A stretch of 64,000 nucleotides of DNA, from assembly GCA_013396755.1 (NCBI GenBank), contig VWZF01004811.1, forward strand, positions 391,959-455,958. The letters run 5' to 3'. The notes under the pieces were generated by a model, which saw only the letters and a program-made list of their open reading frames with translations, did not search any database and had not been told where the DNA came from. The position numbers and the translations under genes were made by a program. Origin of the DNA: Sclerurus mexicanus (lineage: Eukaryota; Chordata; Aves; Passeriformes; Furnariidae). Shown piece by piece: positions 58,401-63,730 of this stretch. Numbering within the stretch: position 1 is the stretch's first letter; every line of letters starts with the position of its first letter.

Positions 58401-61400
58401 GGGATTTTTACCTTGTTTAATTTGTCCTTGTGCTGCGTGGCTGGAAACGGGAGGGGGTGGCTTCACTCTGGCCATCTCAGGGGTGCCGGGCCTGGGTGGC
58501 CTAAACACAAAACATCCAGGGAGAGACAAGAAACATCCATGAGGAGACACACCAGTTCCATCACTGGAGGGTTTCAGAGCTGTTTGATACACCAAACCCC
58601 ACAGCAAAAGGACACAAAATGCTGAACTCAAACAGGCTCTGCTGAAGTCAGCAGCTGTTGCAGTGCCGTTTGCTGTACCTGGTGGGACCTTTCTTCATGT
58701 GGTCCCCGATGAAGGTGGCGTTGGTCATGCTCATCAGCGTGTTGGCCAAGGAGATCACGGAGAGCAGGTGCTGGGTGGTGACGGCGCGGGACACGCTGTA
58801 CGTCCCCTTGCCCAGCCCCTCTGTGATGGACACCTTCCTCCCCAGCTCCGTGCTCTCCGGGGCTGCCTTGCCCATGGGCTGGTTGTAGCCGGGGAGCATC
58901 AGGGACATGTGGCCTCCTCTGGACAGGAGGCCGAAGGACACAGAGCAGTGCGGCTTCAGCATCCCGAGGCGATCCAGGCACAGCTCATCCAGCACGGAAT
59001 TCAGGCCCCAGGCGTGCAGGCAGGACATAAACAGCTTGGCCGTATCCATGGTTAGGTTGTACTCTAACAAAGTCAACGGTTTGGATTTGCTAGAGCGATA
59101 TTCCGGGTCGCCATCTTCCCTCCTCTGCCTGATGGCATCTTCATCCTCATCTTCATCGTCGAGCAGATGCTCTTTGATGTTCTCCTTGATGGTCTCCTTG
59201 ACCTGCTGGAAGAGGACGGCTGCTCGCTTGCCGGTCAGGAAGGAGCCTCCTTTGTCAGAGCCCCCCGAGGCTTTCTGCAAGTTCTCTGGGGACACAAGGG
59301 CGGTGTTGGGCCGCGAGGCCTCCTCGGTCAGCAGCTGGATAATCAGCGCCTCCACGTCAAAGAACAGCACATGGATGTCTGGGTCTGTCAGGTTGGTCTT
59401 GATAGCCTGAACCATCAGGGAGTTATGGGAATATTTCGGTAAATTCCCCTGGGAAAACAAGAGAACAAATGGAAATTCCTACTACGGAAGCTGTTACCCA
59501 AGTTTGAAACTCGTACCCTCGAAACACAGAAGTTCAACCTACATGCATTTATGGACAAATAAAATTCTCCAGATAAGACACAAAGTTCACATTTCTGTCT
59601 CCCGAATTCTACAAGATTATAGTTATATTCCAAGGAACAACAAAAATCCAATCTTTTGTTATTAGACTTAAAACACGTTAAATATTTCAGATTTGGATAC
59701 TATAGAACCAGTTTATGGTGTTGGAAAATAAGCTACTCAAATTCATCCAGACATGCAATTACTGCACCATTTGTTGGTCATTCCACTGAAGTCCATCTTC
59801 TTCCTCCTGCCCTTCCTCCCAAGGGGAAAAAAAGAAGGAGGAGAATTAAGGCGCTGTGGGATAAAAGCTGAAAAAAAGTCAGAAAAGGAGATTGGAAACC
59901 AGAACATTAATATAAGTTTTTAAAAAGTGTTATTACTCTCCCTAATAGCTTCATTCCCAGCTGGGTGTGAGGAACCTGCCCACAAAGCCTGTACAGTTGC
60001 TCAGCAGGTACAAATGCAACATTCCCACTTTCCACTGCCAGCAGCCACGCTGGATGCAGCAGGAAGAGCAGCACACAAGCCTGAGCACACATTTCTTTAG
60101 GGAAACATGGTGTTCTCACCAAGGGAGACTTCCTTCCAAACGGGAGATAACAGCAGAAGGCAAAGGAAAGGGATAAATGGGAGAAGCCGGGAGCGGAGCA
60201 CTGCTGCACTCTGCTGGCCACAGCCCCAGCCTCAGGCTGTGCCAGGGGAGGTTTAGGCTGCACACTGGGAACATTTCCTCACGGAAAGGGCTGTCCAGTC
60301 CTGGCACAGCTGCCCAGCGCAGGGGTGGAGTCCCCATGCCTGAAGGGATTTAAAAGCCATGTGGATGTGGCACTTGAGAACATGGGTTAGTGGTGGGAAC
60401 AGATGCACTCAGGGGTCTTGGAGGGCTCCATGATTCCATATTCTGTAACTCAACCTAAATAAAACCAAAGAGTAGGATACACACTGAGGTGGAATCATGG
60501 ACAGCAACAGGAACTGGGGAACAATGACATTTATCTCTTGACTAAAATTCCAGAGAGCTTTAGCTGAGAATCTTCCAATTACAGCTATGGAAACTTCCCG
60601 TACTTATTCCTTTAAGGAAAGGGACGTTTCAGGTGCTGCAGTAAAAGCAGGCTGAGCCCCACTGACCTTATCCGAGGCCTCGGAGGCGAGGAGGTTGGTG
60701 GCCAGGGTCTGGAGCTTCTGGTGGGCCACGTTCTTGAGAGCGGCCAGGCTGCGGCGGGTCATGGCCTGCTTGAGGTTCACGGCCGGGTGGCTGAGGGAGT
60801 CCACGGCGGCCGGCACGGCCTCGTCACACGCCGTCAGGATCTCCACCGCCGTGATCCCCATCACACACCGGTCCAGGGCCCCTGCAGCGTTCGGGAGAGC
60901 CCGAGGTCAAGCCGGGACAAGTGTCACAGGCTGAAAACACCAAGCGGCGCCAGATGCGACGCGTGAAACATTCCACGGGTTCCCGCCTGGTTTTGGAACT
61001 CACATTCCCGAAAAGGACAGACTTTCCCTTCCATTTCCACAAAGTTCAAAAAAACCCACAATGTGATTCGGTACTGAGCAGAAGATGGCTCGTTTGGGAA
61101 TACTGGAGTGATCGTGTCCACATACAAACGTGCAGAAGCGTTTTAACTCTCCCCTCAGATGCAACTTCTACAGAACTATCAGCAAATCCATATTTATATA
61201 CATTAGGAGTTGATTATCCACATCCCTGCACTCACCAGTGTCCATCTGCCAGACGTACACGGAGCCATCCGAGCAGCCCACCACCAGGTAGTCATCAGAA
61301 GGCCTCCACTTGATCACCTGGATGGGGAAGAGGTGGCGGGATGCCAGCATGATGCACTTCTTCTCCCTCAGGCTCAGCAGGCCCACCGAGTGATCGCTGG

Positions 61401-63730
61401 CCACAGAGCAAACGCAGTGCTGGACTCTGGCCTGAGAGAGGAAAAACGGAAGAAAAACAAATAAAATCAGAGAAATCATGGTTTTCAAACAATACATGTC
61501 ATTTTGTTCACTAAATTGTGCTTATTCATGCACATTACATGGGGCAAAACTGCCTTTAAAATTTATTTTTAACAAGTTTAATAAACCCTCTCTTAAATCC
61601 TTTATATAATTATAATATGATGAGAAAAACCCCATGACTAACAGAATTAAGCACTTAGATAAACAGTATAGTAATATATAACAAGATGATAATACAATAT
61701 GTAGTAATGTATAATGCATATAATTATATAAAACATATATAATGCAGTAAAACATATGATAGATAGTAATATATATGTTCTATATCATATGCATATAGTT
61801 GTTATTAGTAGTATTGCTACAATAATGATCACAACGATAACATAATAACAACCTAACAATTAAGCTCTTCAAAAGAGGAGCTTCTGAGTTAAGCTCTTGC
61901 AAGAGCTGGCCCAGTGCTGCACCCTGACACTCCAGCCCACATTCCCAGCCCCCGGGAGGCTGGGGGGCTGCAGAGGCCCCACTCACGCTGCAGCTCTCCG
62001 GTGGCACGAGCAGCTGGGTGATCTCTCCCCCGTGGACACAGAAGATGTGCTTCATCTCTCCCGAGAAGATGTCCCAGATGATGACGGAGAAATCCACCCC
62101 GCCCGAGATGAGGTACCGCTGGTCGTAGCGGGAGGAGGCCTGGTGAGGGTACAGCAAACAGGTGACTTTGTTCCGATGGCCTCGGAGCGTCCGGTGGGGC
62201 GGCCAGCCTGGGAATTGGGGAACACGGCAAGGGAGGAAGACAGACTTCAGCAGAACAGTTAACGAGCCACGGTGCTGTTCTTGATTAAACAAAATACAGA
62301 CTCACTGCAAGTCACCTTCGTAGGGAATTAACCTTATTCTTAATACATTTTACACAGATAAAAAATAACTTTGGTATAAAGCTATATAGATTAAATCACT
62401 TCTATAAAGGAGACAGTGCAGCCAGCAGCCTTGTATAAAACTGACAAGGCCAGAGGTGCATTTCTGGACAAATATTTACATTTCTTTATGCACCAGCATT
62501 GAGAAGAATCGACCCCCAAATATTTGTTCTGCAGCTCTGATCCCAGAACTATTAAAATAATATTTTAATAGTTACAACATTACACCCAAATACCCAAGCA
62601 CAACACCTGGATACTGCACGTTACAGAGGAATCCTGGTAGATGGGTAATTTTCCCAGAGATTCCCACCGGTGCACTAATACCCAGCGCCACAAACAATTC
62701 TGGAGGAGACAGATGTCCCCTGCCACATCTTTGCTGCTGCATCTCAAAATGGCAGGAGAAATATCCAAGGATTTCCAGTTGACCTTGCCTGGGTCAACAA
62801 CCCGGGACTCTCAGCATACGACAGCACACCATGGGATTTACAACATTTCTACCTGTGGTGGTTCAGTTTTCTTGGTTTTGGTTTAGGCCTTCCCTGGTAA
62901 CAGGGTCATAACTACGGAAGTATTCCACACCATTCCTTCACGTAATCAGGCGAATATAAGACCAAGGAGAAAGATATCTCTCTCTTCCTTTCATCTGCCG
63001 GGGAGGACATCAGGTCTGTGTGTCAGCTTAGCTCTTATCTATGTGAGCTGAGGCCTCTCGGAGAAGCTGGTGCCTCAGTGGTACAGAGGTGGAGATCTCT
63101 ACTGTTTCTCTCGAGGGAAGTTTTGTTTTGGTGAGAATTTATTGTATTAGTTACTTATTGAGCTTTTCCCTGAGTTTACGAGTGTGTGTATCTGTTTTGT
63201 TTTTACCCATTTTTGTCCCTTTTTTCCCCCCTTCCCCCCTTTTCCCTTTCGGAGTTGTTTGGGGTTCTTGTTCTGTATATTCACAGTGTTTGATTGCATA
63301 TAATTGTAATATATGTGAATATATATATATATACTTTTACTACAATTGGCTTTGGGTACTTGTTTTTCCTTCTCCCTTGGGAGGGGGGAACCTGTGCGGC
63401 CGGCAGCTGGGTCTGGCAGGGAGCCAACCCAAACCTCTACACTACCTCGTGCCCAGGGGCCGAAGGCCGTGGTGGCCGTACCTCTGCGCAGCATGTGCTC
63501 CCCCTGGAGCAGCTGGACGATGGCGGTCTGCGTGGCGGGCACGATGACGATGCTGCCGTCCTCGCGGCCGCACACGAGCCGCCCGTGCGCCGGGATGTAC
63601 ACGCTGGCCGTGACCCGCAGCGGCTCCGGCGCGCTGGGCACCATGCTCAGCTGGTCTATGATCCCTGCGGGGCGTGGGCTCAGCTTGTCAAAGGCTTCCT
63701 GCAGGGACGTGGACGTGGTTGCTTGCAGGC
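31097..63730 (-). CDS. WDR7: WDR7 (rabconnectin-3 beta), 3' part of gene, 18 coding exons
   Basis: Eighteen exons on the minus strand join in phase: 63482-63730, 61987-62207, 61236-61431, 60667-60881, 58679-59448, 58412-58500, 56694-56777, 55603-55721, 55209-55332, 53473-53586, 46514-46735, 42979-43165, 40574-40691, 39990-40139, 39559-39641, 37644-37743, 32224-32328 and 31097-31300. They total 3,350 bases: a split codon, 1,115 residues and TAG. All borders are GT-AG. The product matches vertebrate WDR7 as I recall it, including the C-terminus ending HDGKEHRF-V-V. The usual length is about 1,490 residues, so roughly the first quarter lies beyond 64000. Known role: WDR7 pairs with DMXL1/2 as rabconnectin-3, binds V1 and promotes V-ATPase assembly on synaptic vesicles and endolysosomes. 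Seen here: WD repeats at both ends and an acidic linker. The paralogue WDR72 is less likely because its C-terminus differs. The frame is intact, with no stops or frameshifts. Confidence 0.96.
31405..31530 (-). mobile_element. CR1 LINE fragment
   Basis: Plus strand reads atggaatgttccagtccctt, ccacgggaagggacaccttc, cactagaccaggctgcccca and caacctggccttggacactt, CR1 in reverse. Confidence 0.9.
32012..32150 (-). mobile_element. CR1 LINE fragment
   Basis: Plus strand reads agaaaggattttaaggacca, tctcattccaccccctgcca, gggacaccttctactagccc and aggttgctccaaaccctgtc, ending aaggaattttttccc, CR1 in reverse. Confidence 0.9.
32224..32328 (-). CDS. WDR7: WDR7 penultimate coding exon (residues 1014-1048), WD repeat
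   Basis: 105 bases, 35 codons, phase 0 at both ends. Acceptor ctcttcccag|ACTATC, donor TGGCAG|GTAAGG. It encodes [20 protein letters not shown], then LATYSNSDSHLSFWQ, a full WD repeat with the GH start. It lies between two CR1 fragments in the same orientation (32012-32150 and 32416-32543), and skipping it would keep the reading frame. Confidence 0.95.
32416..32543 (-). mobile_element. CR1 LINE fragment upstream of the penultimate exon
   Basis: Plus strand reads aatcatggaagggctggggt, gagagaccttaaagctcatc, ccttccactagcccaggagg and cacttccagggatggg, CR1 3' end in reverse, with a deletion around the 'cccctgccatgg' part. Confidence 0.9.
36190..36245. repeat. G-rich low-complexity stretch
   Basis: Two G-runs (8-9 G and 7 G) plus shorter runs within about 55 bases (gtgagggggggggaaccgtg, atatgagggggggaatgc). 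Could form a G-quadruplex on the plus strand. Otherwise low complexity. Confidence 0.7.
37198..37201. other. Assembly gap (4 N)
   Basis: Four N characters directly after a six-C run, in a WDR7 intron. Does not touch any exon. Confidence 1.
37644..37743 (-). CDS. WDR7: WDR7 exon (residues 980-1013), C-terminal WD repeat
   Basis: 100 bases, acceptor cccatccag|GTTTTA, donor TGCCAG|GTAAAT. It encodes FYMVSYYERSHRIAVGARHG and SVALYDIRTGKCQ, a beta-propeller blade with a YDIRTGKC strand in place of WD. Conserved with vertebrate WDR7. Confidence 0.94.
37744..39558 (-). other. WDR7: WDR7 1.8-kb intron
   Basis: AT-rich unique sequence. No CR1 or other mobile element was recognised and no open frame worth naming. 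Confidence 0.65.
39559..39641 (-). CDS. WDR7: WDR7 short exon (residues 953-979)
   Basis: 83 bases, acceptor gcttccaag|GTGATG, donor CTGCAG|GTGAGC. It encodes [20 protein letters not shown], then ECFPAIC. The last two bases AG join the next exon's G to make arginine. It precedes the C-terminal propeller. Confidence 0.92.
39642..39989 (-). other. WDR7: WDR7 intron, 348 bases, half CR1
   Basis: Contains a CR1 fragment (39705-39825) and otherwise short unique flanks. Confidence 0.75.
39705..39825 (-). mobile_element. CR1 LINE fragment
   Basis: Plus strand reads aaggctcctccagttccacc, ccctgctatgggcaaggaca, ccttccagcagaccaggttg and ctccaagctgtgttcaacct, CR1 3' end in reverse. Confidence 0.88.
39990..40139 (-). 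CDS. WDR7: WDR7 exon (residues 903-952)
   Basis: 150 bases (50 codons, symmetric phase 0), acceptor ctccgacag|GTGCAC, donor GTGGAG|GTGAGG. It encodes [40 protein letters not shown] and PTDVVDLLVE. The upstream intron is occupied by a CR1-derived segment starting only about 24 bases from the acceptor. Confidence 0.94.
40140..40573 (-). other. WDR7: WDR7 intron, 434 bases, with CR1-derived sequence
   Basis: On the sense strand its 3' part is CR1-derived (40163-40290), leaving about 23 unique bases before the acceptor. The remainder holds nothing recognisable. Confidence 0.7.
40163..40290 (-). mobile_element. CR1 fragment abutting a WDR7 splice acceptor
   Basis: Plus strand reads gaatcaccacggttggaaag, gacctccaagatcagcaagt and ccaacagtgaactggcacca, matching the reverse of a CR1 3' end of the 'ggttggaaaagacctctaagatcat' type. 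The far boundary near 40290 is approximate. Confidence 0.75.
40574..40691 (-). CDS. WDR7: WDR7 exon (residues 863-902)
   Basis: 118 bases, acceptor ccgtttag|CATCAC, donor AAGGAG|GTGAGC. It encodes (N)[20 protein letters not shown], then LSLIATARPPAFITTIAKE. Highly conserved in WDR7. GC-rich exon in an AT-rich intronic background. Confidence 0.94.
41225..41330 (-). mobile_element. CR1 LINE 3'-end fragment
   Basis: Plus strand reads gaaggggccttaaagatcac, atattccaaccccttgtcat and agcagggacaccttcca, CR1 3' end in reverse. Confidence 0.85.
41410..41572 (+). mobile_element. CR1 LINE 3'-end fragment
   Basis: Contains gaagctgtggctgccccaac, ggacagggcttggagcaacg, tggactagtggaaggtgtct and gatgatccttaaaatccccc, then aatccaaaccattccatgat, sense CR1 3' terminus. 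Head-to-head with the copy at 41225-41330. Confidence 0.93.
42654..42870 (-). mobile_element. CR1 LINE 3'-end fragment, about 215 bases
   Basis: Plus strand starts atggaatggtttgggttggg, agggattttaaggatcatct, then ccaggttgttccaagctggc, cagccacagcttctccaggc and agcctgtgccagggcc. One of the longer CR1 copies here. It ends about 110 bases from the exon at 42979. Confidence 0.94.
42979..43165 (-). CDS. WDR7: WDR7 exon (residues 802-862), helical region
   Basis: 187 bases, acceptor gtcccgcag|GCAAGG, donor GCGAA|GTAGGT. It encodes [40 protein letters not shown] and [21 protein letters not shown]. The opening cysteine codon and closing asparagine codon are split. The exon is GC-rich, unlike the surrounding introns. 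Confidence 0.94.
43322..43490 (-). mobile_element. CR1 LINE 3'-end fragment
   Basis: Plus strand reads cccagaacggtttgggttgg, tactcatctcattccacccc, ctagcccaggttgctccaag and ctctctggcagcctgtgcca, CR1 3' end in reverse with an internal deletion after 'gggttgg'. Confidence 0.92.
45143..45282 (+). mobile_element. CR1 LINE 3'-end fragment
   Basis: Contains ttccaggccaggttgcagca, acctgggctagtacaaggtg, gatgatccttaaaatccctt and tcacagaatcacata, sense CR1 3' terminus, diverged. Confidence 0.87.
46200..46275 (+). mobile_element. Short CR1 fragment
   Basis: Reads atccctggaagtgtccaagt, gagcaacctgggctagtgga and aggtgtccctgcccatgg, then stops. It lacks the usual 3' terminus. Confidence 0.82.
46514..46735 (-). 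CDS. WDR7: WDR7 exon (residues 727-800)
   Basis: 222 bases, acceptor gggtttcag|GCTGCC, donor CACACGT|GTGAGT. It encodes [60 protein letters not shown] and LTSGGSNYSLARHT. Near-identical to mammalian WDR7 as recalled. Separated from the upstream exon by a 6.7-kb intron, the largest in the window. Confidence 0.95.
47920..48200. other. Intronic CpG-rich block
   Basis: Conspicuously GC- and CpG-rich inside an AT-rich intron: gctgcggcgggcggcgggag, ggccggcgggatgcggatc and ccccgccgcgccgcc between 48060 and 48180. Just outside at 47873-47880 is ATTTGCAT, the POU octamer. It may be a cryptic promoter or enhancer. There is no exon evidence. Confidence 0.45.
48340..48495 (-). mobile_element. CR1 LINE 3'-end fragment
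   Basis: Plus strand starts atggagtggtttgggtggga, agggaccttaaagcccatcc, then ggttgctccaagccccgtcc and cttccagggatgg, the reverse complement of the CR1 3' end. Well preserved. Confidence 0.93.
49791..49810. repeat. Perfect 20-bp palindrome
   Basis: GCTGTAGTAGCTACTACAGC is its own reverse complement, with no spacer. It lies in the 6.7-kb WDR7 intron. No function is assigned. Confidence 0.9.
50834..50895. repeat. 15-bp perfect inverted repeat with 32-base spacer
   Basis: TGTTAAAAATGTGAT at 50834-50848 is the exact reverse complement of ATCACATTTTTAACA at 50881-50895. In RNA it would form a 15-bp stem. It lies in an AT-rich block of the 6.7-kb WDR7 intron. Confidence 0.9.
52138..52230 (-). mobile_element. 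CR1 LINE fragment
   Basis: Plus strand reads cacccctttccacgggcagg, gaaccatccactagggcagg, atgctccagcctggcctgga and acacttccagggaaggggca, CR1 3' end in reverse, diverged. Confidence 0.8.
53473..53586 (-). CDS. WDR7: WDR7 linker exon (residues 690-726)
   Basis: 114 bases, acceptor ttttctccag|CTGGAG, donor GCAGCAG|GTGAGT. It encodes (P)GVTTEAIQTGTASPDSMGT, then EAKVQEEEQDLVDDDIAA. Acidic, probably disordered. Found by matching phase and the known VQEEE-DLVDDDI pattern of WDR7, because the open frame is too short to stand out on its own. Confidence 0.92.
53587..55208 (-). other. WDR7: WDR7 intron, 1.6 kb
   Basis: AT-rich intron with one CR1 fragment (53768-53910). Around 53940-54010 is a run of taaattaaaa/ttttaatt words. 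No other element was recognised. Confidence 0.65.
53768..53910 (+). mobile_element. CR1 LINE 3'-end fragment
   Basis: Contains ccctggaagtgttccaggcc, aggttggacaggacttggaa, ggaaggtgtccgtgcccatg, gatgatccttaaac and ccaacccaaaccactccatg, a sense CR1 3' terminus with a short deletion after 'acaacct'. Confidence 0.9.
55209..55332 (-). CDS. WDR7: WDR7 exon (residues 648-688), helical region
   Basis: 124 bases, acceptor ccctgcag|GTGCGG, donor TCTCCC|GTAAGG. It encodes VREAAQALLLAELRRMEQAG and RKDTIDAWAPYLPHYMDSVI-S. The donor uses CCC|GTAAGG, and the left-over C joins CT from the next exon to give proline. On the sense strand a long (CA)n run ends about 60 bases upstream of the acceptor. Confidence 0.93.
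55333..55602 (-). other. WDR7: WDR7 intron with long CA/GT repeat
   Basis: 270-base intron. Nearly a fifth of it is a dinucleotide run at 55392-55439. The rest is unique sequence. Confidence 0.8.
55392..55439. repeat. (GT)n / (CA)n microsatellite, about 23 units
   Basis: Uninterrupted GT alternation on the plus strand, so (CA)n on the WDR7 transcript, ending about 60 bases upstream of the acceptor at 55333. CA repeats are known binding sites for hnRNP L in vertebrate pre-mRNA. Whether they act here is inference. Confidence 0.97.
55603..55721 (-). CDS. WDR7: WDR7 exon (residues 608-647), helical region
   Basis: 119 bases, acceptor gttttccag|GCTGGA, donor TTGGAG|GTCAGT. It encodes GWSQLAAMHCVMLPDLLGLE, then [20 protein letters not shown]. 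Predicted alpha-helical on composition. Essentially identical to the vertebrate WDR7 sequence I remember. Confidence 0.94.
55722..56693 (-). other. WDR7: WDR7 intron, 972 bases
   Basis: Strongly AT-rich unique intron (for example 56080-56160 with repeated tatatt/attaat words). No mobile element was recognised. Confidence 0.65.
56694..56777 (-). CDS. WDR7: WDR7 short exon (residues 581-607)
   Basis: 84 bases, acceptor tctgcaag|TTGCTC, donor ATGAAG|GTATTC. It encodes (V)APAAPSNMESGHSDTAPAL, then HSCFLVNEG. The first half is a serine/alanine/proline linker. The end, SCFLVNEGW across the junction, matches the conserved WDR7 start of the helical region. The acceptor dinucleotide is embedded in 'gcaag', a less usual tract. 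The phase on both sides supports it. Confidence 0.9.
56778..58411 (-). other. WDR7: WDR7 intron, 1.6 kb
   Basis: AT-rich intron with a CR1-like segment near 57414-57500. The stretch 58250-58320 has several short near-repeats of 'acaatattgcgc/acaatattacgc'. No other element was recognised. Confidence 0.65.
57414..57500 (-). mobile_element. CR1-like fragment
   Basis: Plus strand reads gaggttggaaaagaccttgg, agatcatcaaatccaacc, then ggcactggccctaccact, the reverse complement of a CR1 3' end. The far boundary is unclear and similarity may run past 57550. Confidence 0.65.
58412..58500 (-). CDS. WDR7: WDR7 short linker exon (residues 551-579)
   Basis: 89 bases, acceptor tgtttag|GCCACC, donor ACAAG|GTAAAAA. 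It encodes PPRPGTPEMARVKPPPPVSS and AAQGQIKQ, a proline-rich, probably disordered linker. Its length is not a multiple of three, so skipping it alone would break the frame. The two preceding bases AG plus its first G make arginine. Confidence 0.9.
58679..59448 (-). CDS. WDR7: WDR7 large exon (residues 294-549), linker with acidic tract
   Basis: 770 bases, by far the longest exon seen here. Acceptor tttcccag|GGGAAT, donor CACCAG|GTACAG. It begins GNLPKYSHNSLMVQAIKTNL, carries ALIIQLLTEEASRPNTAL and a helix VLFQQVKETIKENIKEHLL, followed by an acidic run (DDEDEDEDA) and RQRREDGDPEYRSSKSK. It ends SLANTLMSMTNATFIGDHMK-KGPTR. The stretch near GYNQPMGKAAPESTELGRK differs most from the mammalian protein as I recall it. 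The linker is thought to connect the two propeller regions and is likely disordered around the acidic run. Confidence 0.96.
59449..60666 (-). other. WDR7: WDR7 intron with CR1-like fragment
   Basis: 1,218-base intron. AT-rich in its 59450-59950 part. A CR1-related segment lies at 60258-60445. Nothing else was recognised. Confidence 0.7.
60258..60445 (+). mobile_element. CR1 fragment, diverged subfamily
   Basis: Reads ...ctgcccagcgcaggggtgga, gggatttaaaagccatgtgg, atgtggcacttgagaacatg, ggttagtggtggg, then ggctccatgattccat. This is the 'atttaaaagacgtgtagatgtggcacttagggacatggtttagtggt' CR1 type in sense orientation, heavily diverged. Confidence 0.75.
60667..60881 (-). CDS. WDR7: WDR7 exon (residues 222-293)
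   Basis: 215 bases, acceptor cgctgcag|GGGCCC, donor ATAAG|GTCAGT. It encodes GALDRCVMGITAVEILTACD, then VPAAVDSLSHPAVNLKQAMT and RRSLAALKNVAHQKLQTLA, ending EASDK. This is the transition from the N-terminal propeller into a helical, lysine/arginine-rich stretch. It is a typical WDR7-family segment rather than a canonical WD repeat. Confidence 0.94.
60882..61235 (-). other. WDR7: WDR7 intron, 354 bases
   Basis: Short intron, unique sequence. No repeat or motif of note beyond the splice sites. Confidence 0.7.
61236..61431 (-). CDS. WDR7: WDR7 exon (residues 157-221), WD repeats
   Basis: 196 bases, acceptor ctctcag|GCCAGA, donor CACTG|GTGAGT. It encodes ARVQHCVCSVASDHSVGLLS, LFPIQVIKWRPSDDYLVVGC and SDGSVYVWQMDTG, two propeller blades with WD-type strand ends. 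One base is left over and joins the next exon to make glycine. The reading frame is open across the exon and closes in the flanking introns. Confidence 0.95.
61432..61986 (-). other. WDR7: WDR7 intron with AT-rich tract
   Basis: 555-base intron. 61560-61830 is extremely AT-rich with runs such as taatatataac, tataattatataaaac and agtaatatatatgttc, a low-complexity TA-rich tract. No mobile element was recognised. Confidence 0.7.
61987..62207 (-). CDS. WDR7: WDR7 exon (residues 83-156), WD repeat
   Basis: 221 bases, acceptor ttcccag|GCTGG, donor CAGC|GTGAGT. It encodes GWPPHRTLRGHRNKVTCLLY, a classical WD-repeat GH start, then YLISGGVDFSVIIWDIFSG with the WD dipeptide, then the start of the next blade (HIFCVHGGEITQLLVPP). 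The opening glycine codon is split with the previous exon. This is one of the most conserved parts of the N-terminal propeller. Confidence 0.95.
62208..63481 (-). other. WDR7: WDR7 intron carrying the solo LTR
   Basis: 1,274-base intron. Without the LTR and one target copy it would be about 680 bases. The part 62208-62853 is AT-rich unique sequence with no recognisable element. The LTR ends about 40 bases from the splice donor. Confidence 0.8.
62854..63441 (+). mobile_element. Solo LTR of an endogenous retrovirus, perfect 5-bp target duplication
   Basis: 588 bases starting TGTGGTGGTT and ending CCTCTACA, so TG...CA termini. It is flanked on both sides by the identical 5-mer CTACC (62849-62853 and 63442-63446). 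There is no internal retroviral sequence, so this is a recombined solo LTR. A TATA-like box (gaatataaga, about 62952-62961) and T-rich downstream half suggest plus orientation, antisense to WDR7. TGT...ACA ends with a 5-bp duplication fit avian ERVL- or ERVK-type LTRs. The family name needs a repeat library. Confidence 0.85.
63482..63730 (-). CDS. WDR7: WDR7 exon (fragment residues 1-82), N-terminal WD region
   Basis: 249 bases, first WDR7 exon in the window. The acceptor is ...ttttgacag (63731-63735 side) and the donor AGAG|GTACGG. Two bases complete a split codon at the start and one base is left at the end. It encodes GLQATTSTSLQEAF, then a beta-propeller blade (SVYIPAHGRLVCGREDGSIV) and ends GEHMLRR. 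It corresponds roughly to residues 375-455 of the full protein. The donor lies only about 36 bases from a solo LTR inserted in the next intron. Confidence 0.94.

Noticed and set aside
31097..63730. WDR72 as the gene identity
   Set aside because: The C-terminal exon (CIKTYQVPP, HDGKEHRF) and the linker exons match WDR7 as I recall it. WDR72 diverges there.
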